NCBI RefSeq assembly: GCF_000382185.1
Contig: NZ_KB907784.1
Location: 2,620,633-2,684,632, forward strand
Length of the DNA stretch: 64,000 nucleotides
Origin: Bordetella sp. FB-8
GTDB taxonomy: Bacteria > Pseudomonadota > Gammaproteobacteria > Burkholderiales > Burkholderiaceae_B
Direction: 5' to 3'
Shown here: positions 33,492-42,344 of the stretch, piece after piece
Layout: the number at the start of each line of letters is the position of its first letter
Numbering within the stretch: position 1 is the stretch's first letter
Position numbers and translations under genes: made by a program
Notes under the pieces: generated by a model
Seen by the model: the letters and a program-made list of their open reading frames with translations, nothing else
Told to the model about the DNA's origin: nothing
Database searches by the model: none

Positions 33492-33525
33492 GGCGGCCTC
33501 CTGCAAGTGGGATGGGAGGGTGATG

Positions 33526-33897
33526 CTATGGCGCCAGCATACGCTTGAGCGCCTCGATATGCGCTGCCGCGGCCGTAGCGGCGGTGGTTTCGATGGCGCG
33601 ATAGCACTGAATCAAGGCCAGGCCGCTGGGCGTGACCACGGAGCCGCCGCCGCGCGCGCCTCCGGTTGAGGTCGCAACGGCCGGTTCGCGCAGCGAGCGG
33701 TTCAGCGCGTCGACCAGCAGCCACGCGCGGCGATACGACATGCCCAACTCGCGTGCTGCCGCGCTGATGGAATGCGTGTGCGCTATGGCCTGCAGCAGGG
33801 CGATCTTGCCGGGCCCAACCGCGATGTCCTCGCCACGATATGCGCGCATGCGCAGCTGTACGCGATGCAGGGGAGGTTCGTTCCGGAGTTTGTTCAT
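33526..33897 (-). CDS. ModE-type winged-helix regulator without molybdate-binding domain
   Basis: A 123-residue protein matching the N-terminal ModE/LysR-like DNA-binding domain (IAVGPGKIALLQAIAHTHSI, AARELGMSYRRAWLLVDALN, GGGSVVTPSGLALIQCYRAI). ModE's TOBE molybdate domains are absent. Short ModE-type proteins are common in beta-proteobacteria and may respond to another signal or need a partner. It is divergent from the ABC transporter with a 156-bp AT-rich gap, making that operon a plausible target. Confidence 0.88.
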   Translation of the reverse strand: MNKLRNEPPLHRVQLRMRAYRGEDIAVGPGKIALLQAIAHTHSISAAARELGMSYRRAWLLVDALNRSLREPAVATSTGGARGGGSVVTPSGLALIQCYRAIETTAATAAAAHIEALKRMLAP

Positions 33898-34053
33898 GCT
33901 AAGGACTATGCTGGAGGATTTTTCTTAAAATAAACTTAATAAAATCGCACAAGAAGCTTAAAAATACATAGAATTCGCACTTGAATCCATTGATATATTT
34001 CAATTGATTACCAAAATATTGCGTTTTATTAAGAAACTAATGGGAGACTCACA

Positions 34054-35085
34054 ATGCGTACACGGTTCCGTCATGCCTGTATTGTCGGCGCTCTGGTCGG
34101 CGCCCTGCTTGCCTCGAGCGGCGTGCGTGCGGCCGACAGCGGCAAGATCACCATCATGGTGGGGGGCATCGACAAGATCATCTACCTGGCGCCCAAGCTG
34201 ACTGAGAGGCTGGGCTACTTCAAGGACGAGGGCCTGGATGTCGAGCTGCAGTCGCAGCAGGCGGGCGTGAGCGCCGAGAACCAACTGGTGGCCGGCGCGG
34301 TGCAGGCGGTGGTTGGGTTCTACGACCACGCCATCGACCTGCAGAGCAAGGGCAAGTTCATCGAATCGATCGTGCAGTTCGGGCGGGTGCCCGGGGCCAT
34401 GATGATGGTGCGCAGCGAAGAGGCCGGCACCATCAAGAGTTTTGCCGATCTGAAGGGCAAGACCGTGGGCGTGACCGCCCTGGGTTCGTCCTCGGGCTTT
34501 CTGGCGCAATACCTGGCCAAGGAGGGCGGCCTGTCCAGCGGCGACTACGCGCTGCTGCCGGTGGGGGCGGGCAGCACGCTGATCGCGGCCATGAAGCAAA
34601 AGCGGGTGGACGTGGCCTGGACGACCGAACCCACTACCTCGGCGCTGCTGTCCTCGGGGCAGGCCAAGCCGATCGTCGACATGGTCACCGTCGCCGGCGC
34701 CACCAAGGCGCTGGGCGGCATCTATCCTGCGGCAAGCCTGTATGTGCAGAGCGACTGGCTCAAGACGCACAAGGATGTGGCCGCCAAGCTGGCGCATGCC
34801 TTCGTGCGCACGCTGCATTTCATCCAGACCCATACGCCCGAGGAAATCGCCGACAAAATGCCGGCGGACTATTACGGCAACAACAAGGCGCTGTACGTGC
34901 AGGCCATGAAGGCGTCCATTCCCATGTTCTCGCCTGACGGCCTGATGCCCGCGGGCGGCCCGGAAAACGCGCTGAAGGTACTGGCGACCTTCAGCCCCAA
35001 TCTCAAGGGCAAATCGATCGATCTGAGCAGGACCTACACCAATGAGTTTGCCCAGCAGGCCGACAAAGCGCTCGGAATCAAGTAA
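34054..35085 (+). CDS. ABC transporter substrate-binding protein (NitT/TauT, NMT1/SsuA-like)
   Basis: A 343-residue periplasmic binding protein with a Sec signal peptide (to about residue 26, SSGVRAAD). The fold is NMT1/SsuA: YLAPKLTERLGYFKDEGLDV, then NQLVAGAVQAVVGFYDHAID and DLKGKTVGVTALGSSSGF. This family carries sulfonates, nitrate, thiamine precursors or aromatic acids; a specific ligand is not evident. Operon order receptor, ATPase, permease is complete, with 4- and 30-bp gaps. Confidence 0.92.
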   Translation: MRTRFRHACIVGALVGALLASSGVRAADSGKITIMVGGIDKIIYLAPKLTERLGYFKDEGLDVELQSQQAGVSAENQLVAGAVQAVVGFYDHAIDLQSKGKFIESIVQFGRVPGAMMMVRSEEAGTIKSFADLKGKTVGVTALGSSSGFLAQYLAKEGGLSSGDYALLPVGAGSTLIAAMKQKRVDVAWTTEPTTSALLSSGQAKPIVDMVTVAGATKALGGIYPAASLYVQSDWLKTHKDVAAKLAHAFVRTLHFIQTHTPEEIADKMPADYYGNNKALYVQAMKASIPMFSPDGLMPAGGPENALKVLATFSPNLKGKSIDLSRTYTNEFAQQADKALGIK

Positions 35086-35089
35086 TCCA

Positions 35090-35896
35090 ATGAATATGAC
35101 CCATAGCAACGAGAAAAAGGACGCGCCAGCCATCGAACTGGACAATGTGTCGATCCGCTTCATCTCGCCCGACGGCCGCGCCACGGTGGCCTTGCGGGAC
35201 TTTTCCATGACGGTCCGGCACGGCGAGTTCGTTGCCGTGGTCGGCCCGACTGGCTGCGGCAAGTCCACCACGCTGGGTCTGATCACCGGGCTGATCCGGC
35301 CCACGCTGGGTTCGGTCAAGGTCATGGGCCAGACGGTTCAGGACACCGACCCGCGTATCGGCTTCGTGTTCCAGAGCGATGCGGTCTTCCCCTGGCGTCG
35401 GGTGCTCGATAACGTGGCTGCCGGGCCGCTGTTCCGAGGCATGGCGCGCAACGCGGCGCTCGATCTGGCCCAGAGCTGGCTTGCGCGGGTGGGCCTGGAC
35501 AAGTTCGGCCAGCACTACCCGCACCAGCTCTCGGGCGGCATGCGCAAGCGCGTGGCGCTGGCGCAGACCTTCATCAACAAGCCCGAGATCCTGCTCATGG
35601 ACGAACCCTTCTCTGCGCTCGATATGCAGACGCGCACCTTGATGCAGGACGAGTTGCTCAAGCTGTGGTCCGAGCAGTCCGGTTCGGTGGTGTTCGTCAC
35701 GCACGACCTGGAGGAGGCCATCGCCCTGGCCGATCGCGTCCTGGTGCTCACGGCGCGCCCGGCCACGCTCAAGCGTGTCTACGAAGTCGATCTGCCGCGC
35801 CCGCGCGTGATGGAGCAGGTGCGCTACCAGCCGCAATTTATCGAATTGTCGCGCCAGATCTGGTCGGATCTGCGCCAAGAAGTGCATATCGGCTGA
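35090..35896 (+). CDS. ABC transporter ATP-binding protein (NitT/TauT type)
   Basis: A 268-residue ATPase subunit. Walker A is GPTGCGKST (about residues 55-63), the Q-loop GFVFQSDAVFPWR, the ABC signature LSGGMRKRVALAQ, and Walker B with catalytic Glu is ILLMDEPFSALD, followed by the H-loop THDLEEAIAL. All catalytic motifs are intact. It begins 4 bp after the binding-protein stop. Confidence 0.94.
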   Translation: MNMTHSNEKKDAPAIELDNVSIRFISPDGRATVALRDFSMTVRHGEFVAVVGPTGCGKSTTLGLITGLIRPTLGSVKVMGQTVQDTDPRIGFVFQSDAVFPWRRVLDNVAAGPLFRGMARNAALDLAQSWLARVGLDKFGQHYPHQLSGGMRKRVALAQTFINKPEILLMDEPFSALDMQTRTLMQDELLKLWSEQSGSVVFVTHDLEEAIALADRVLVLTARPATLKRVYEVDLPRPRVMEQVRYQPQFIELSRQIWSDLRQEVHIG

Positions 35897-35926
35897 CGTC
35901 GACGCACCATACAACGGAAACTTTTC

Positions 35927-36805
35927 ATGACGACAATGAGCAATATCGAGGCGGCGGGGTCCTCCCGCCACGCGCCGCTTTCGGCCGAGGCGCTGGCGCG
36001 CGAAGAGGCTGCGGCTCGCCGGCGCCTGCGGGCGCGGCACACGCTGGTGATCGGCCTGCGGGTGCTGTTCCTGGTGGCGATACTGGGCGGCTGGGAGATC
36101 GGCGCGCGCCGCGGCTGGATCGATCCCTTCTTCTACTCCCAGCCCTCGGCCATCTACGCCCAACTGGCCACCTGGATCAAAGAAGGCACGGCGCAAGGGC
36201 CTCTGTGGCTGCAGGTGTGGGTCACAATGGAAGAAACCCTGATCGGCTTTTTCATCGGCGCGGTCGGCGGTGTGGTGTGCGGCATCGTTCTGGGGCGCAA
36301 CCGCCTGCTGGCCGACGTGTTCAGCCTTTACATCAAGATCGCCAACTCGATCCCGCGCGTGGTGCTCGGCTCGATCTTCGTGATTGCCCTGGGCCTGGGC
36401 ATGGCCTCCAAGGTGGCGCTGGCGGTGGTGATGGTGTTCTTCGTGGTCTTCGGCAATGCCTTTCAGGGCGTGCGCGAGGCCGACCGCTACATGATCGCCA
36501 ACGCCCGCATCCTGGGCGCCTCGCAGCGCCAGATCACCACCTCGGTGGTCATTCCCTCGGCCATGAGCTGGATCCTGGCCAGTCTGCATGTGAGTTTCGG
36601 CTTCGCGCTGGTGGGCGCGGTGGTCGGCGAGTTCCTGGGCGCCAAACAGGGCCTGGGCCTGTTGATCTCGGCAGCGCAAGGCACCTTCAACGCCAGCGGC
36701 GTGTTCGCCGCCATGATCGTGCTGGCCGTGGTCGCACTGGCCGTGGACTTCATCCTCACCACCACCGAACATCGCATGCTCAAGTGGCGGCCTCAGCAGT
36801 TCTGA
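35927..36805 (+). CDS. ABC transporter permease (NitT/TauT type)
   Basis: A 292-residue inner-membrane permease with about six transmembrane segments and a long charged N-terminal region (LAREEAAARRRLRARH). The EAA loop that contacts the ATPase is NARILGASQRQITTSVVIP. Motifs AVVGEFLGAKQGLGLLI and PRVVLGSIFVIALG are typical of SsuC/TauC. Last gene of the operon; a hairpin terminator follows. Confidence 0.93.
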   Translation: MTTMSNIEAAGSSRHAPLSAEALAREEAAARRRLRARHTLVIGLRVLFLVAILGGWEIGARRGWIDPFFYSQPSAIYAQLATWIKEGTAQGPLWLQVWVTMEETLIGFFIGAVGGVVCGIVLGRNRLLADVFSLYIKIANSIPRVVLGSIFVIALGLGMASKVALAVVMVFFVVFGNAFQGVREADRYMIANARILGASQRQITTSVVIPSAMSWILASLHVSFGFALVGAVVGEFLGAKQGLGLLISAAQGTFNASGVFAAMIVLAVVALAVDFILTTTEHRMLKWRPQQF

Positions 36806-36831
36806 ACCGGGCCTGATCCAGGCAGCGACAT

Positions 36832-36860
36832 CGGGCCGCTTGTGCGGCCCGACGTATTTT
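36832..36860 (+). terminator. Terminator between the ABC operon and rdgC
   Basis: CGGGCCGC (36832-36839), loop TTGT, GCGGCCCG (36844-36851), then ACGTATTTT. It serves the plus-strand operon. On the other strand AAAATACGT precedes it, so any effect on rdgC is weak. Confidence 0.7.
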
Positions 36861-37759
36861 CAGCCGCGCTTTTCTCCGCCCAGCAAGTCGACCAACTCGG
36901 CCATGAGCTTGGCCAGTTCGCCGGTCATGAGCATGAAGTCGGATTCGAATTTTTCGTCGTCGTTCTGCAGCGCGGCATCGGCGTTTTCCTTGATCACATC
37001 CAGGGGCGCCACGCGCTTGACGTCCAGCGATTCGGTCAGCACGAAGGAGACGCGGTCGGCCCAAGTCAGGGCCAGGCGGGTGCACTGCTTGCCCGACTGG
37101 ATGTGACGGCGCACTTCATCGGCTTCCAGGGCATGCTTGACGTAGCGTATTGTCGCGCGGCTTTCGCCTGAGGCGCGCAGTTCGGCATCGCGATCGATGG
37201 TGAAATTGCCGGGAACCTCGTCCGCGGCGAGCCAGCCTGTCATGGCCGAGGCCGGGGAGGTGGCCACGAAGAGGTTTTCCAGGGGCAGGGGGTCGAGCGT
37301 CTTGACCAGCAGGCCTATGGCTTCGTCGGCCTTGGCCGAGGCAGCCGCGTCGATCACCAGCCAGTGATTGGCCGTGTCGATCCAGATGTGGGTGTCGCGA
37401 TAGATGCTGAAGGCGCGGGGCAGGAGTTCATCGGTGACACGCTCCTTGATTTCTTTCATCTGCTTGCGGCCGGGCTTGTAGCCCTGCTGCTCTTCGATTT
37501 CCTGCGCGCGCGAGCGCGCCGTCTGATTGACGACGGTGGCGGGCAGCAGCTTTTTCTCCGCGCGCAGGGCCAGCAGGATCTGCTTGTTGCCGACGTGTGC
37601 CAGCGGTCCGCCTTCGCGCGGCGCCACCCAGCCCAGGCTCTGCATTTCCAAGTTGTTGCCGGTTTGATAGGCGTGCCGGCTCAAGGCCGTTTCAAGCGCT
37701 TCCCCAAAGAGAGTCCAGGGGGCGCAAAGGCGATAGATCTTGAGATTCTTGAACCACAT
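36860..37759 (-). CDS. rdgC: Recombination-associated protein RdgC
   Basis: A 299-residue RdgC protein: [17 protein letters not shown] at the N-terminus, [20 protein letters not shown] and [20 protein letters not shown] in the centre. RdgC forms a ring-shaped dimer on double-stranded DNA and limits RecA filament growth, affecting replication and pilin variation in Neisseria. ATG 37759 fits the conserved start. A 13-bp copy of the island's bounding repeat begins 12 bp upstream of the start codon, so its native promoter may have been displaced. Confidence 0.94.
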   Translation of the reverse strand: MWFKNLKIYRLCAPWTLFGEALETALSRHAYQTGNNLEMQSLGWVAPREGGPLAHVGNKQILLALRAEKKLLPATVVNQTARSRAQEIEEQQGYKPGRKQMKEIKERVTDELLPRAFSIYRDTHIWIDTANHWLVIDAAASAKADEAIGLLVKTLDPLPLENLFVATSPASAMTGWLAADEVPGNFTIDRDAELRASGESRATIRYVKHALEADEVRRHIQSGKQCTRLALTWADRVSFVLTESLDVKRVAPLDVIKENADAALQNDDEKFESDFMLMTGELAKLMAELVDLLGGEKRG

Positions 37760-37771
37760 GGCTTCGAGCAA

Positions 37772-37784
37772 AAGCAGCGATTCT
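37772..37784 (+). repeat. Left 13-bp direct repeat bounding the accessory island
   Basis: AAGCAGCGATTCT recurs exactly at 45542-45554 in the same orientation, 7.77 kb away. Conjugation remnants, IS elements and a catabolic cluster lie between the copies, while ordinary core genes lie outside. Confidence 0.5.
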
Positions 37785-37825
37785 CTCACAAGCAGCAAAA
37801 ATTCGGCTTTTACGGGGAGGATTTT

Positions 37826-37867
37826 GCAGTTCTACACAACTACTCATGATCTGTTGTGTGGAACTGC
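37826..37867. repeat. 15-bp inverted repeat at the left island edge
   Basis: GCAGTTCTACACAAC (37826-37840) and GTTGTGTGGAACTGC (37853-37867) pair with one mismatch around a 12-nt loop. GTTGTGTAGAAC, the complement of part of the left arm, occurs again at about 45437-45448 near the right edge. Confidence 0.7.
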
Positions 37868-37882
37868 CGAGACTGTATTACG

Positions 37883-38078
37883 TCACTGCTTCAGTGCCAG
37901 CCGATAGACATGCCACGCCGCCCAAAACCCAAAGACGATCAGGGCGACCTGCCACACCGCAGGCGGTTGAGCCGTTGCCCAGGCCATGATCGGCGCGGCC
38001 AAGAGTAGGACAGGCCAGTGATGACGACGGCCAAAACTAGTAGGCCCAGGACCGGTCGGGAAAAAGCATATTCAGCAT
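37883..38078 (-). pseudogene. Remnant of a small conjugation-associated membrane protein
   Basis: The start overlaps the coupling-protein stop (TAATG). The first frame reads MLNMLF and then stops; the hydrophobic core LGLLVLAVVITGLSYSW is in the next frame, and the C-terminus VWQVALIVFGFWAAWHVYRL is in a third, ending at 37883-37885. At least two frameshifts have broken it. Small hydrophobic genes of this kind follow the coupling-protein gene in integrative conjugative elements. Confidence 0.6.
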
Positions 38079-38781
38079 TAGAGTGCCCCTTGCGGTAGGT
38101 CCGCGTATCGCGCGCCTGCTGGAGTGGCCCCTTGCGGGAGCATCCCGTAGAGCCGCTGGACTGGGTGGACCCGTATACCATCCAAAAGCTCGATAAAGGC
38201 CTGGCAAACTGGCAGAGCCTTGATGAGTTCTGGCTTGACCACATGTTCGCGGGCGTGCCGAATGCTGTAGCTCTGTGCGACCGTGGTGTCTCCCGCGGAG
38301 CGTCCGGATGACGCCAGGGCCGCGCCTTGTGTGCTTTCAGTCACGTTGGCATCGACCTGCTCGATGTCGACTTGGCTGATGAGGTAGGCGGCGAAGGTCG
38401 GATCGGTCTGGCCGAGAATCAACCTGGTGCGCAAGTTGTGGAGGATGTTCCGCGTCTGGTCCTCGCCGAGCGCTGCCTTGATGGCGTCGAAGCTCTGGGT
38501 GGCGAAAACAGTGATCACGCGCGACTCCCGAGCCATGCTCAGATATTCGCTGTCGCTGATGCTGACGAACTGTTGTCACTCATCAATGATGAGCGCCATG
38601 TATCGCTCGGCATTGCACTCGCCGCGGCCGATCCATGCTGGACGTGCCAACATGGCGTGCTGAAAGTCGAGTTTCAGGAAGGTCCCGAGGATGACGGCCA
38701 GACCGGGAACATCCTGCACGTTAGCGTCCAGTACGACAACACGGCCATCGTTGATGATTTGCGGCCAGCTCGGCATGACTA

Positions 38782-39608
38782 GGGATTGTTAACACAAACC
38801 ACGAAGACCATCGACAACCAGCACGAAGCTGAGAAAGCCGAGGAACATCGCATCGAGTTTTTCGAAGCGAGAAAATATCCTCCGAAACCCTTTTAAGCGG
38901 CGAAACAAGCGCTCGACTTCGTTGCGGCGCTTGTACATCTCTCGGTCGTATTCCCAGGGTTCGATGCGGGTGCTGATCGGTGGGACCACTGGGATAAAAC
39001 CGAGGTCCAGAGCGAGCTGACGCGTCTGGTTGCCTTCATAGGCCCGGTCCATCAGCAAGTGAATGGGACGACTCGTTGCGCCCAGGCTCGCGAGCAACCG
39101 CCTACCTTCTGGCGCATCGTGCGCCTGCCCGGGGGACAAGCCAAACGTTATGGCCGTTCGAGCATCCGCGGCAACCATATCAATCTTGGTGTTCCATCCG
39201 CCTCGGGACTTGCCGATAGCCTGGGGGCCGTTTTTTTTAGCGCACCTGTCCCATCGGGATGCACCTTGATGCTGGTGCTGTCCAGCGACACCGCCTCGAT
39301 CTTGATGCGCACAACCTGCTCGCGCTGCAGTTGCTCGAACATCTTGTCCAGTACACCCGACTGGGTCCAGCGACGCATGCGCGTGTAGATCGTGTGCCAG
39401 TTGCCGAACCGCTTTGGCAGGCCCCGCCACTTGCAACCATGTTCTGCAACGTACAGCATCGCGTTGACCACTTGCAAATTGGTCATGCTGACGTTGCCTC
39501 GCTGCTTGGGCAGACAATGTTCGACAAGGGCAAATTGCTCAGGTGTGATCTCCATGAACAACACTATCACGCATCCGAGGCATTAATTCAATTAGTGTTA
39601 ACACGCCC
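38782..39608 (-). mobile_element. IS5-family insertion sequence (IS427/IS1031-like), 827 bp
   Basis: Ends are imperfect inverted repeats: GGGattGTTAACACaaA on the left against GGGcgtGTTAACACtaA read inward from the right. A TA dinucleotide flanks both ends (38780-38781 and 39609-39610), the usual target duplication. Removing the element plus one TA joins the flanks into one open frame (AERLL-VMPSWPQ), which confirms the exact boundaries. The transposase gene spans nearly the whole element. Confidence 0.9.
38789..39555 (-). CDS. IS5-family transposase made by programmed -1 frameshift
   Basis: The first frame starts at ATG 39555 (MEITPEQFALVEHCLPKQRG) and carries the first catalytic Asp (VSLDSTSIKVH). 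At an A8 run on the gene strand (39231-39238) translation must slip -1 to continue as KKNGPQAIGKSRGGWNTKI. The second frame holds LLMDRAYEGNQ (Asp) and YKRRNEVERLFRRLK (Glu, the Y-R-E-R signature), stopping at 38789 inside the terminal repeat. Two-frame organisation with A-run slippage is normal for this IS group. All DDE residues are present, so the element may be active. Confidence 0.88.
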
Positions 39609-39838
39609 TAACAGCCGCTCGGCCAGCGCGGACGGTGGACTTCGGGCGCGTGAAGTGGATTCCACGTGGCGGGTCTGACTGGACCGATAGGCAATAGATC
39701 GGTCTCGTGCCCGGCGGCTTGCATCTCGGCTTGCAACGGTCGTACAAGCGAGGCTTTCGCATCCATCACAAGCCCGCCAAGACGGGTGGGATGATGGAAG
39801 AGTCCGAAGACGGCTGGGCGCAGAAAGTATGAGGTCTG

Positions 39839-40114
39839 GGAGCGTTAGCGCAAGTCCAGCAGGCTCTATGCGCCTGCCATGACTTCGACATAGGCAGTAC
39901 CATCCAGCGATGGGCGTTCTGTAATTACTCGGAACTGGCAAGTCGACCGCATTAATCGGATTCCTTCCAAAATTTACCGACGCTGGATTGTCAGCGAATC
40001 AGCCAGCGATGTCGATCGGCCGATTCTGGCCGAACCGAGAAATTCGCCGTTGGCCGTTGGACTGATGAGGGACATGCCTCCGTAAGGGGGCATGTCATAC
40101 TCATGCCTCTTGGC
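39839..40114. other. Non-coding stretch between conjugation remnant and catabolic cluster
   Basis: 276 bp with no open frame I can support. It ends with a hairpin, GACATGCC...GGCATGTC (40071-40096), 19 bp beyond the MFS stop codon. No T-run follows on the minus strand, so termination is only possible. Confidence 0.5.
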
Positions 40115-41440
40115 TCAGTCACGCGGAATGCGTAATGTCATACACAGCAAGAAGGCAATCACGGGCCCGGCAGCCAAGGCTAACAACGCCATTGGAAAGC
40201 TGTTAGTGGCCGACTTAATCAGACCTACCATGTAGGGTCCCAGAAAGCCGCCGACCTGGGCCAGGCCATTGATCATGGCGATGCCACCGGCGGCGGCCGC
40301 TCCAACAATAAGCTGATTGGGCAGAGTCCAGAACACGCCTAACGTCGCCCAGATCCCGGCAGCGGCGATGCATAGCAGCACGAAAGCTAGGAGAGGCGAG
40401 CTGGCCAGGGCGCTGGCAAACAGAAATACGCCGCCGACCAGAAGGCAACCAGCGGTATGCCATTTGCGTTCGCCGGTTCGGTCGGAGCTGCGACTGACCA
40501 GCACCAGACCGGCAGAGGCAAAAATGAACGGGATGGCTGAGACCAGACCAGTCTGGAAGTTGGTCAACCCACCCATAGTCTTGACGATTTGCGGCAGCCA
40601 CAGCACCACGCCGTAGACGGCAATGGCATTGAACATGTAGATCAAAGTTAGCACCCACATCTTCGGGTCGGAAAAAATGGCGCGAAAGTTGTGATTGGCG
40701 GTCTGCGCCAGGTCGGCCTTTTCTTCGGCCAGGCGGGTCATCAGCCAACACCGTTCCTGCTCGGAGAGCCAGCGGGTATCTTTCTCGGGGCTGTCGACAA
40801 GGTGAAAGACGGTGTAGAGGCCTAGCAGAATGGACGGTACGCCTTCCAGGATGAACATCCACCGCCAGCCGGCAAGGTTCAACCAACCGTGGCTGGCGGT
40901 TAAAATCCAACCCGACAACGGTGCGCCGATCACCGAGGACAGCACAGTAGCCAGCATGAAGCCGGCCACGGCTTTGCCACGTTCTTTGCGTGGGAACCAA
41001 TGTGTCATGTACAGAATGACGCCAGGCGCGAAACCGGCCTCGGCCAACCCGAGCAGAAATCGGTAGATATAAAAAGACGTGGGGCTGTTGATGGTGGCCA
41101 TTAGGCAGCTCACGACACCCCAGGTCACCATGATGCGGGCTAGCCATACGCGAGGGCCGACCTTGAACAGGATCATGTTGCTGGGGATCTCGAACAGGAT
41201 ATAGCCAAAGAAGAACACCCCAGCGCCAAAGCCGAACTCCTTTGCAGTGAAGCCTAGGTCTGCATTCATCGTCAGGGCTGCGAAGCCTACGTTGACGCGG
41301 TCCAGGTAGTTGACGATAAACAGCAGAAAGCAGAACAGTACAATGCGCAGATTGAGCTTGCGGGAGATGCTAACGGCAATGTCGTGTTCATCTTGCCGGT
41401 CTTTGGGTTTTTTACCCAGGGTGATGGAGGAAGCGTTCAC
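40115..41440 (-). CDS. MFS transporter, anion:cation symporter (ACS) family
   Basis: A 441-residue permease with 12 hydrophobic segments. ACS signatures are NYLDRVNVGFAALTMNADLG in helix 1, GYILFEIPSNMILFKVG in helix 2 and RFLLGLAEAGFAPGVILY in helix 4. This family imports sugar acids, tartrate, phthalate and other organic anions. Translation starts at GTG 41440 behind an AGGAG site. It is the last gene of the minus-strand operon FAH-SDR-ICL-MFS, which suggests it imports the pathway's substrate. Lower GC and codon use than the core genes fit acquisition by transfer. Confidence 0.92.
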   Translation of the reverse strand: MNASSITLGKKPKDRQDEHDIAVSISRKLNLRIVLFCFLLFIVNYLDRVNVGFAALTMNADLGFTAKEFGFGAGVFFFGYILFEIPSNMILFKVGPRVWLARIMVTWGVVSCLMATINSPTSFYIYRFLLGLAEAGFAPGVILYMTHWFPRKERGKAVAGFMLATVLSSVIGAPLSGWILTASHGWLNLAGWRWMFILEGVPSILLGLYTVFHLVDSPEKDTRWLSEQERCWLMTRLAEEKADLAQTANHNFRAIFSDPKMWVLTLIYMFNAIAVYGVVLWLPQIVKTMGGLTNFQTGLVSAIPFIFASAGLVLVSRSSDRTGERKWHTAGCLLVGGVFLFASALASSPLLAFVLLCIAAAGIWATLGVFWTLPNQLIVGAAAAGGIAMINGLAQVGGFLGPYMVGLIKSATNSFPMALLALAAGPVIAFLLCMTLRIPRD

Positions 41441-41490
41441 AGATTTGTCTCCTGTTGAGTTTTTTATATTGCCGCTCGTTCGGCGGCGTA

Positions 41491-42330
41491 TCAGTGATAG
41501 TCGTTCAGTCCCAGGATGTCCTGGTATTGCGCCAGCGTCAGGGCGTGGTGCGATGCAGGCATATCGCCGCTACGCAGGGCTTGGGCAAAGTCCTGCATGG
41601 CCCGGGCGTAGGTCAGTGTGGCCGATATCGGAAAGCACAGGATGCGAAATCCCAATTCACGAAAGCGCTGCTGGGGTAGGGCGGGTGTCTTGCCGTCGAC
41701 CCAGTTGAACATCAGTGGCGCATCGATCTCGCGCAACGCGCGGCGCATTTCCTCTTCGGATTGCAGCATCTCCAGTAGCACCAGGTCGGCGCCTGCCCCC
41801 GCATAGGCCTGGCCGCGCCGGATGGCCTCGTCCAGTCCGAGCGGCAGGCGCGCGTCGCTGCGGCCGATAATCAGCAAATTCGGGTCGCTGCGGGCTGCCA
41901 GTGCGGCGCGGATCTTCTCGGCATGCTCGTCGGCGTCGATCAATGCCAGCGCATCCATGGCACCGCATTTCTTGGGTGTGACCTGATCTTCCAGATGTAG
42001 GGCGGCCACGCCGGCCTGCTCGTATAGACGTACGGTACGGGCCACATTGTTGGCGTTGCCATAGCCTGTATCGGCATCGGCGATCAAGGGAACCGTCACA
42101 GCCGCGGCCACGGCACGGGCGCGTTCGGCCATTTCGGTCTGGGTCAGCAGACCGATGTCGGGCGAGCCGAGCAGACCAGCTGACAGAGCATTGCCAGATA
42201 GGTAGACAGCCTCGAAACCCTGGCACGCCAAGATGCGTGCGCCCAGGGCGTCGTGGCAGCCTGGTGCGATGATGAACTCGCCGCGCTCAATTCGTTCGCG
42301 CAGCCCGGACGAGGTGGATGTATGAGGCAT
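41491..42330 (-). CDS. Isocitrate lyase/PEP mutase superfamily enzyme
   Basis: A 279-residue TIM-barrel protein. The Mg-binding DADTGYGN motif and HLEDQVTPKKCG mark the PEP mutase/methylisocitrate lyase group. The usual KKCGH loop reads KKCGA here, so the catalytic-loop His of true lyases is missing. Close family functions are oxaloacetate decarboxylase, 2,3-dimethylmalate lyase and carboxyphosphonoenolpyruvate mutase. In this operon it may cleave or decarboxylate a 2-keto or malate-like intermediate. It lies 14 bp downstream of the SDR gene. Confidence 0.88.
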   Translation of the reverse strand: MPHTSTSSGLRERIERGEFIIAPGCHDALGARILACQGFEAVYLSGNALSAGLLGSPDIGLLTQTEMAERARAVAAAVTVPLIADADTGYGNANNVARTVRLYEQAGVAALHLEDQVTPKKCGAMDALALIDADEHAEKIRAALAARSDPNLLIIGRSDARLPLGLDEAIRRGQAYAGAGADLVLLEMLQSEEEMRRALREIDAPLMFNWVDGKTPALPQQRFRELGFRILCFPISATLTYARAMQDFAQALRSGDMPASHHALTLAQYQDILGLNDYH

Positions 42331-42344
42331 GAGTGAGATCGGCG

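Larger units (their letters stand above)
38078..39838 (-). pseudogene. VirD4/TraG-like conjugative coupling protein, broken and split by an IS
   Basis: The 5' part (39838-39609) reads FLRPAVFGLFHHP and GGLVMDAKASLVRPLQAEMQ, then LLPIGP and WNPLHAP. The 3' part (38781-38078) has VVVLDANVQDVPGLAVILGT, ERYMALIIDE (Walker B), MARESRVITVFATQSFDAI and a C-terminal tail to TAA at 38078. Defects: a frameshift before PPSALAERLL, an in-frame TGA (38576-38578) right after ALIIDE where family members have an aromatic residue, loss of the Walker A end, probable internal deletion, and the IS at 38782-39608. Such ATPases deliver DNA to type IV secretion channels. Confidence 0.75.

Noticed and set aside
35078-36772. 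Minus-strand frame of 564 codons opposite the ABC ATPase and permease genes
   Set aside because: His/Gln/Arg-rich shadow typical of antisense frames in GC-rich genes; both plus-strand genes are complete with all motifs.
38782-39608. Composite transposon formed by the IS5-family element and the IS3 remnant around the catabolic cluster
   Set aside because: The two elements belong to different families and only one copy of each is present, so they cannot mobilise the segment together.
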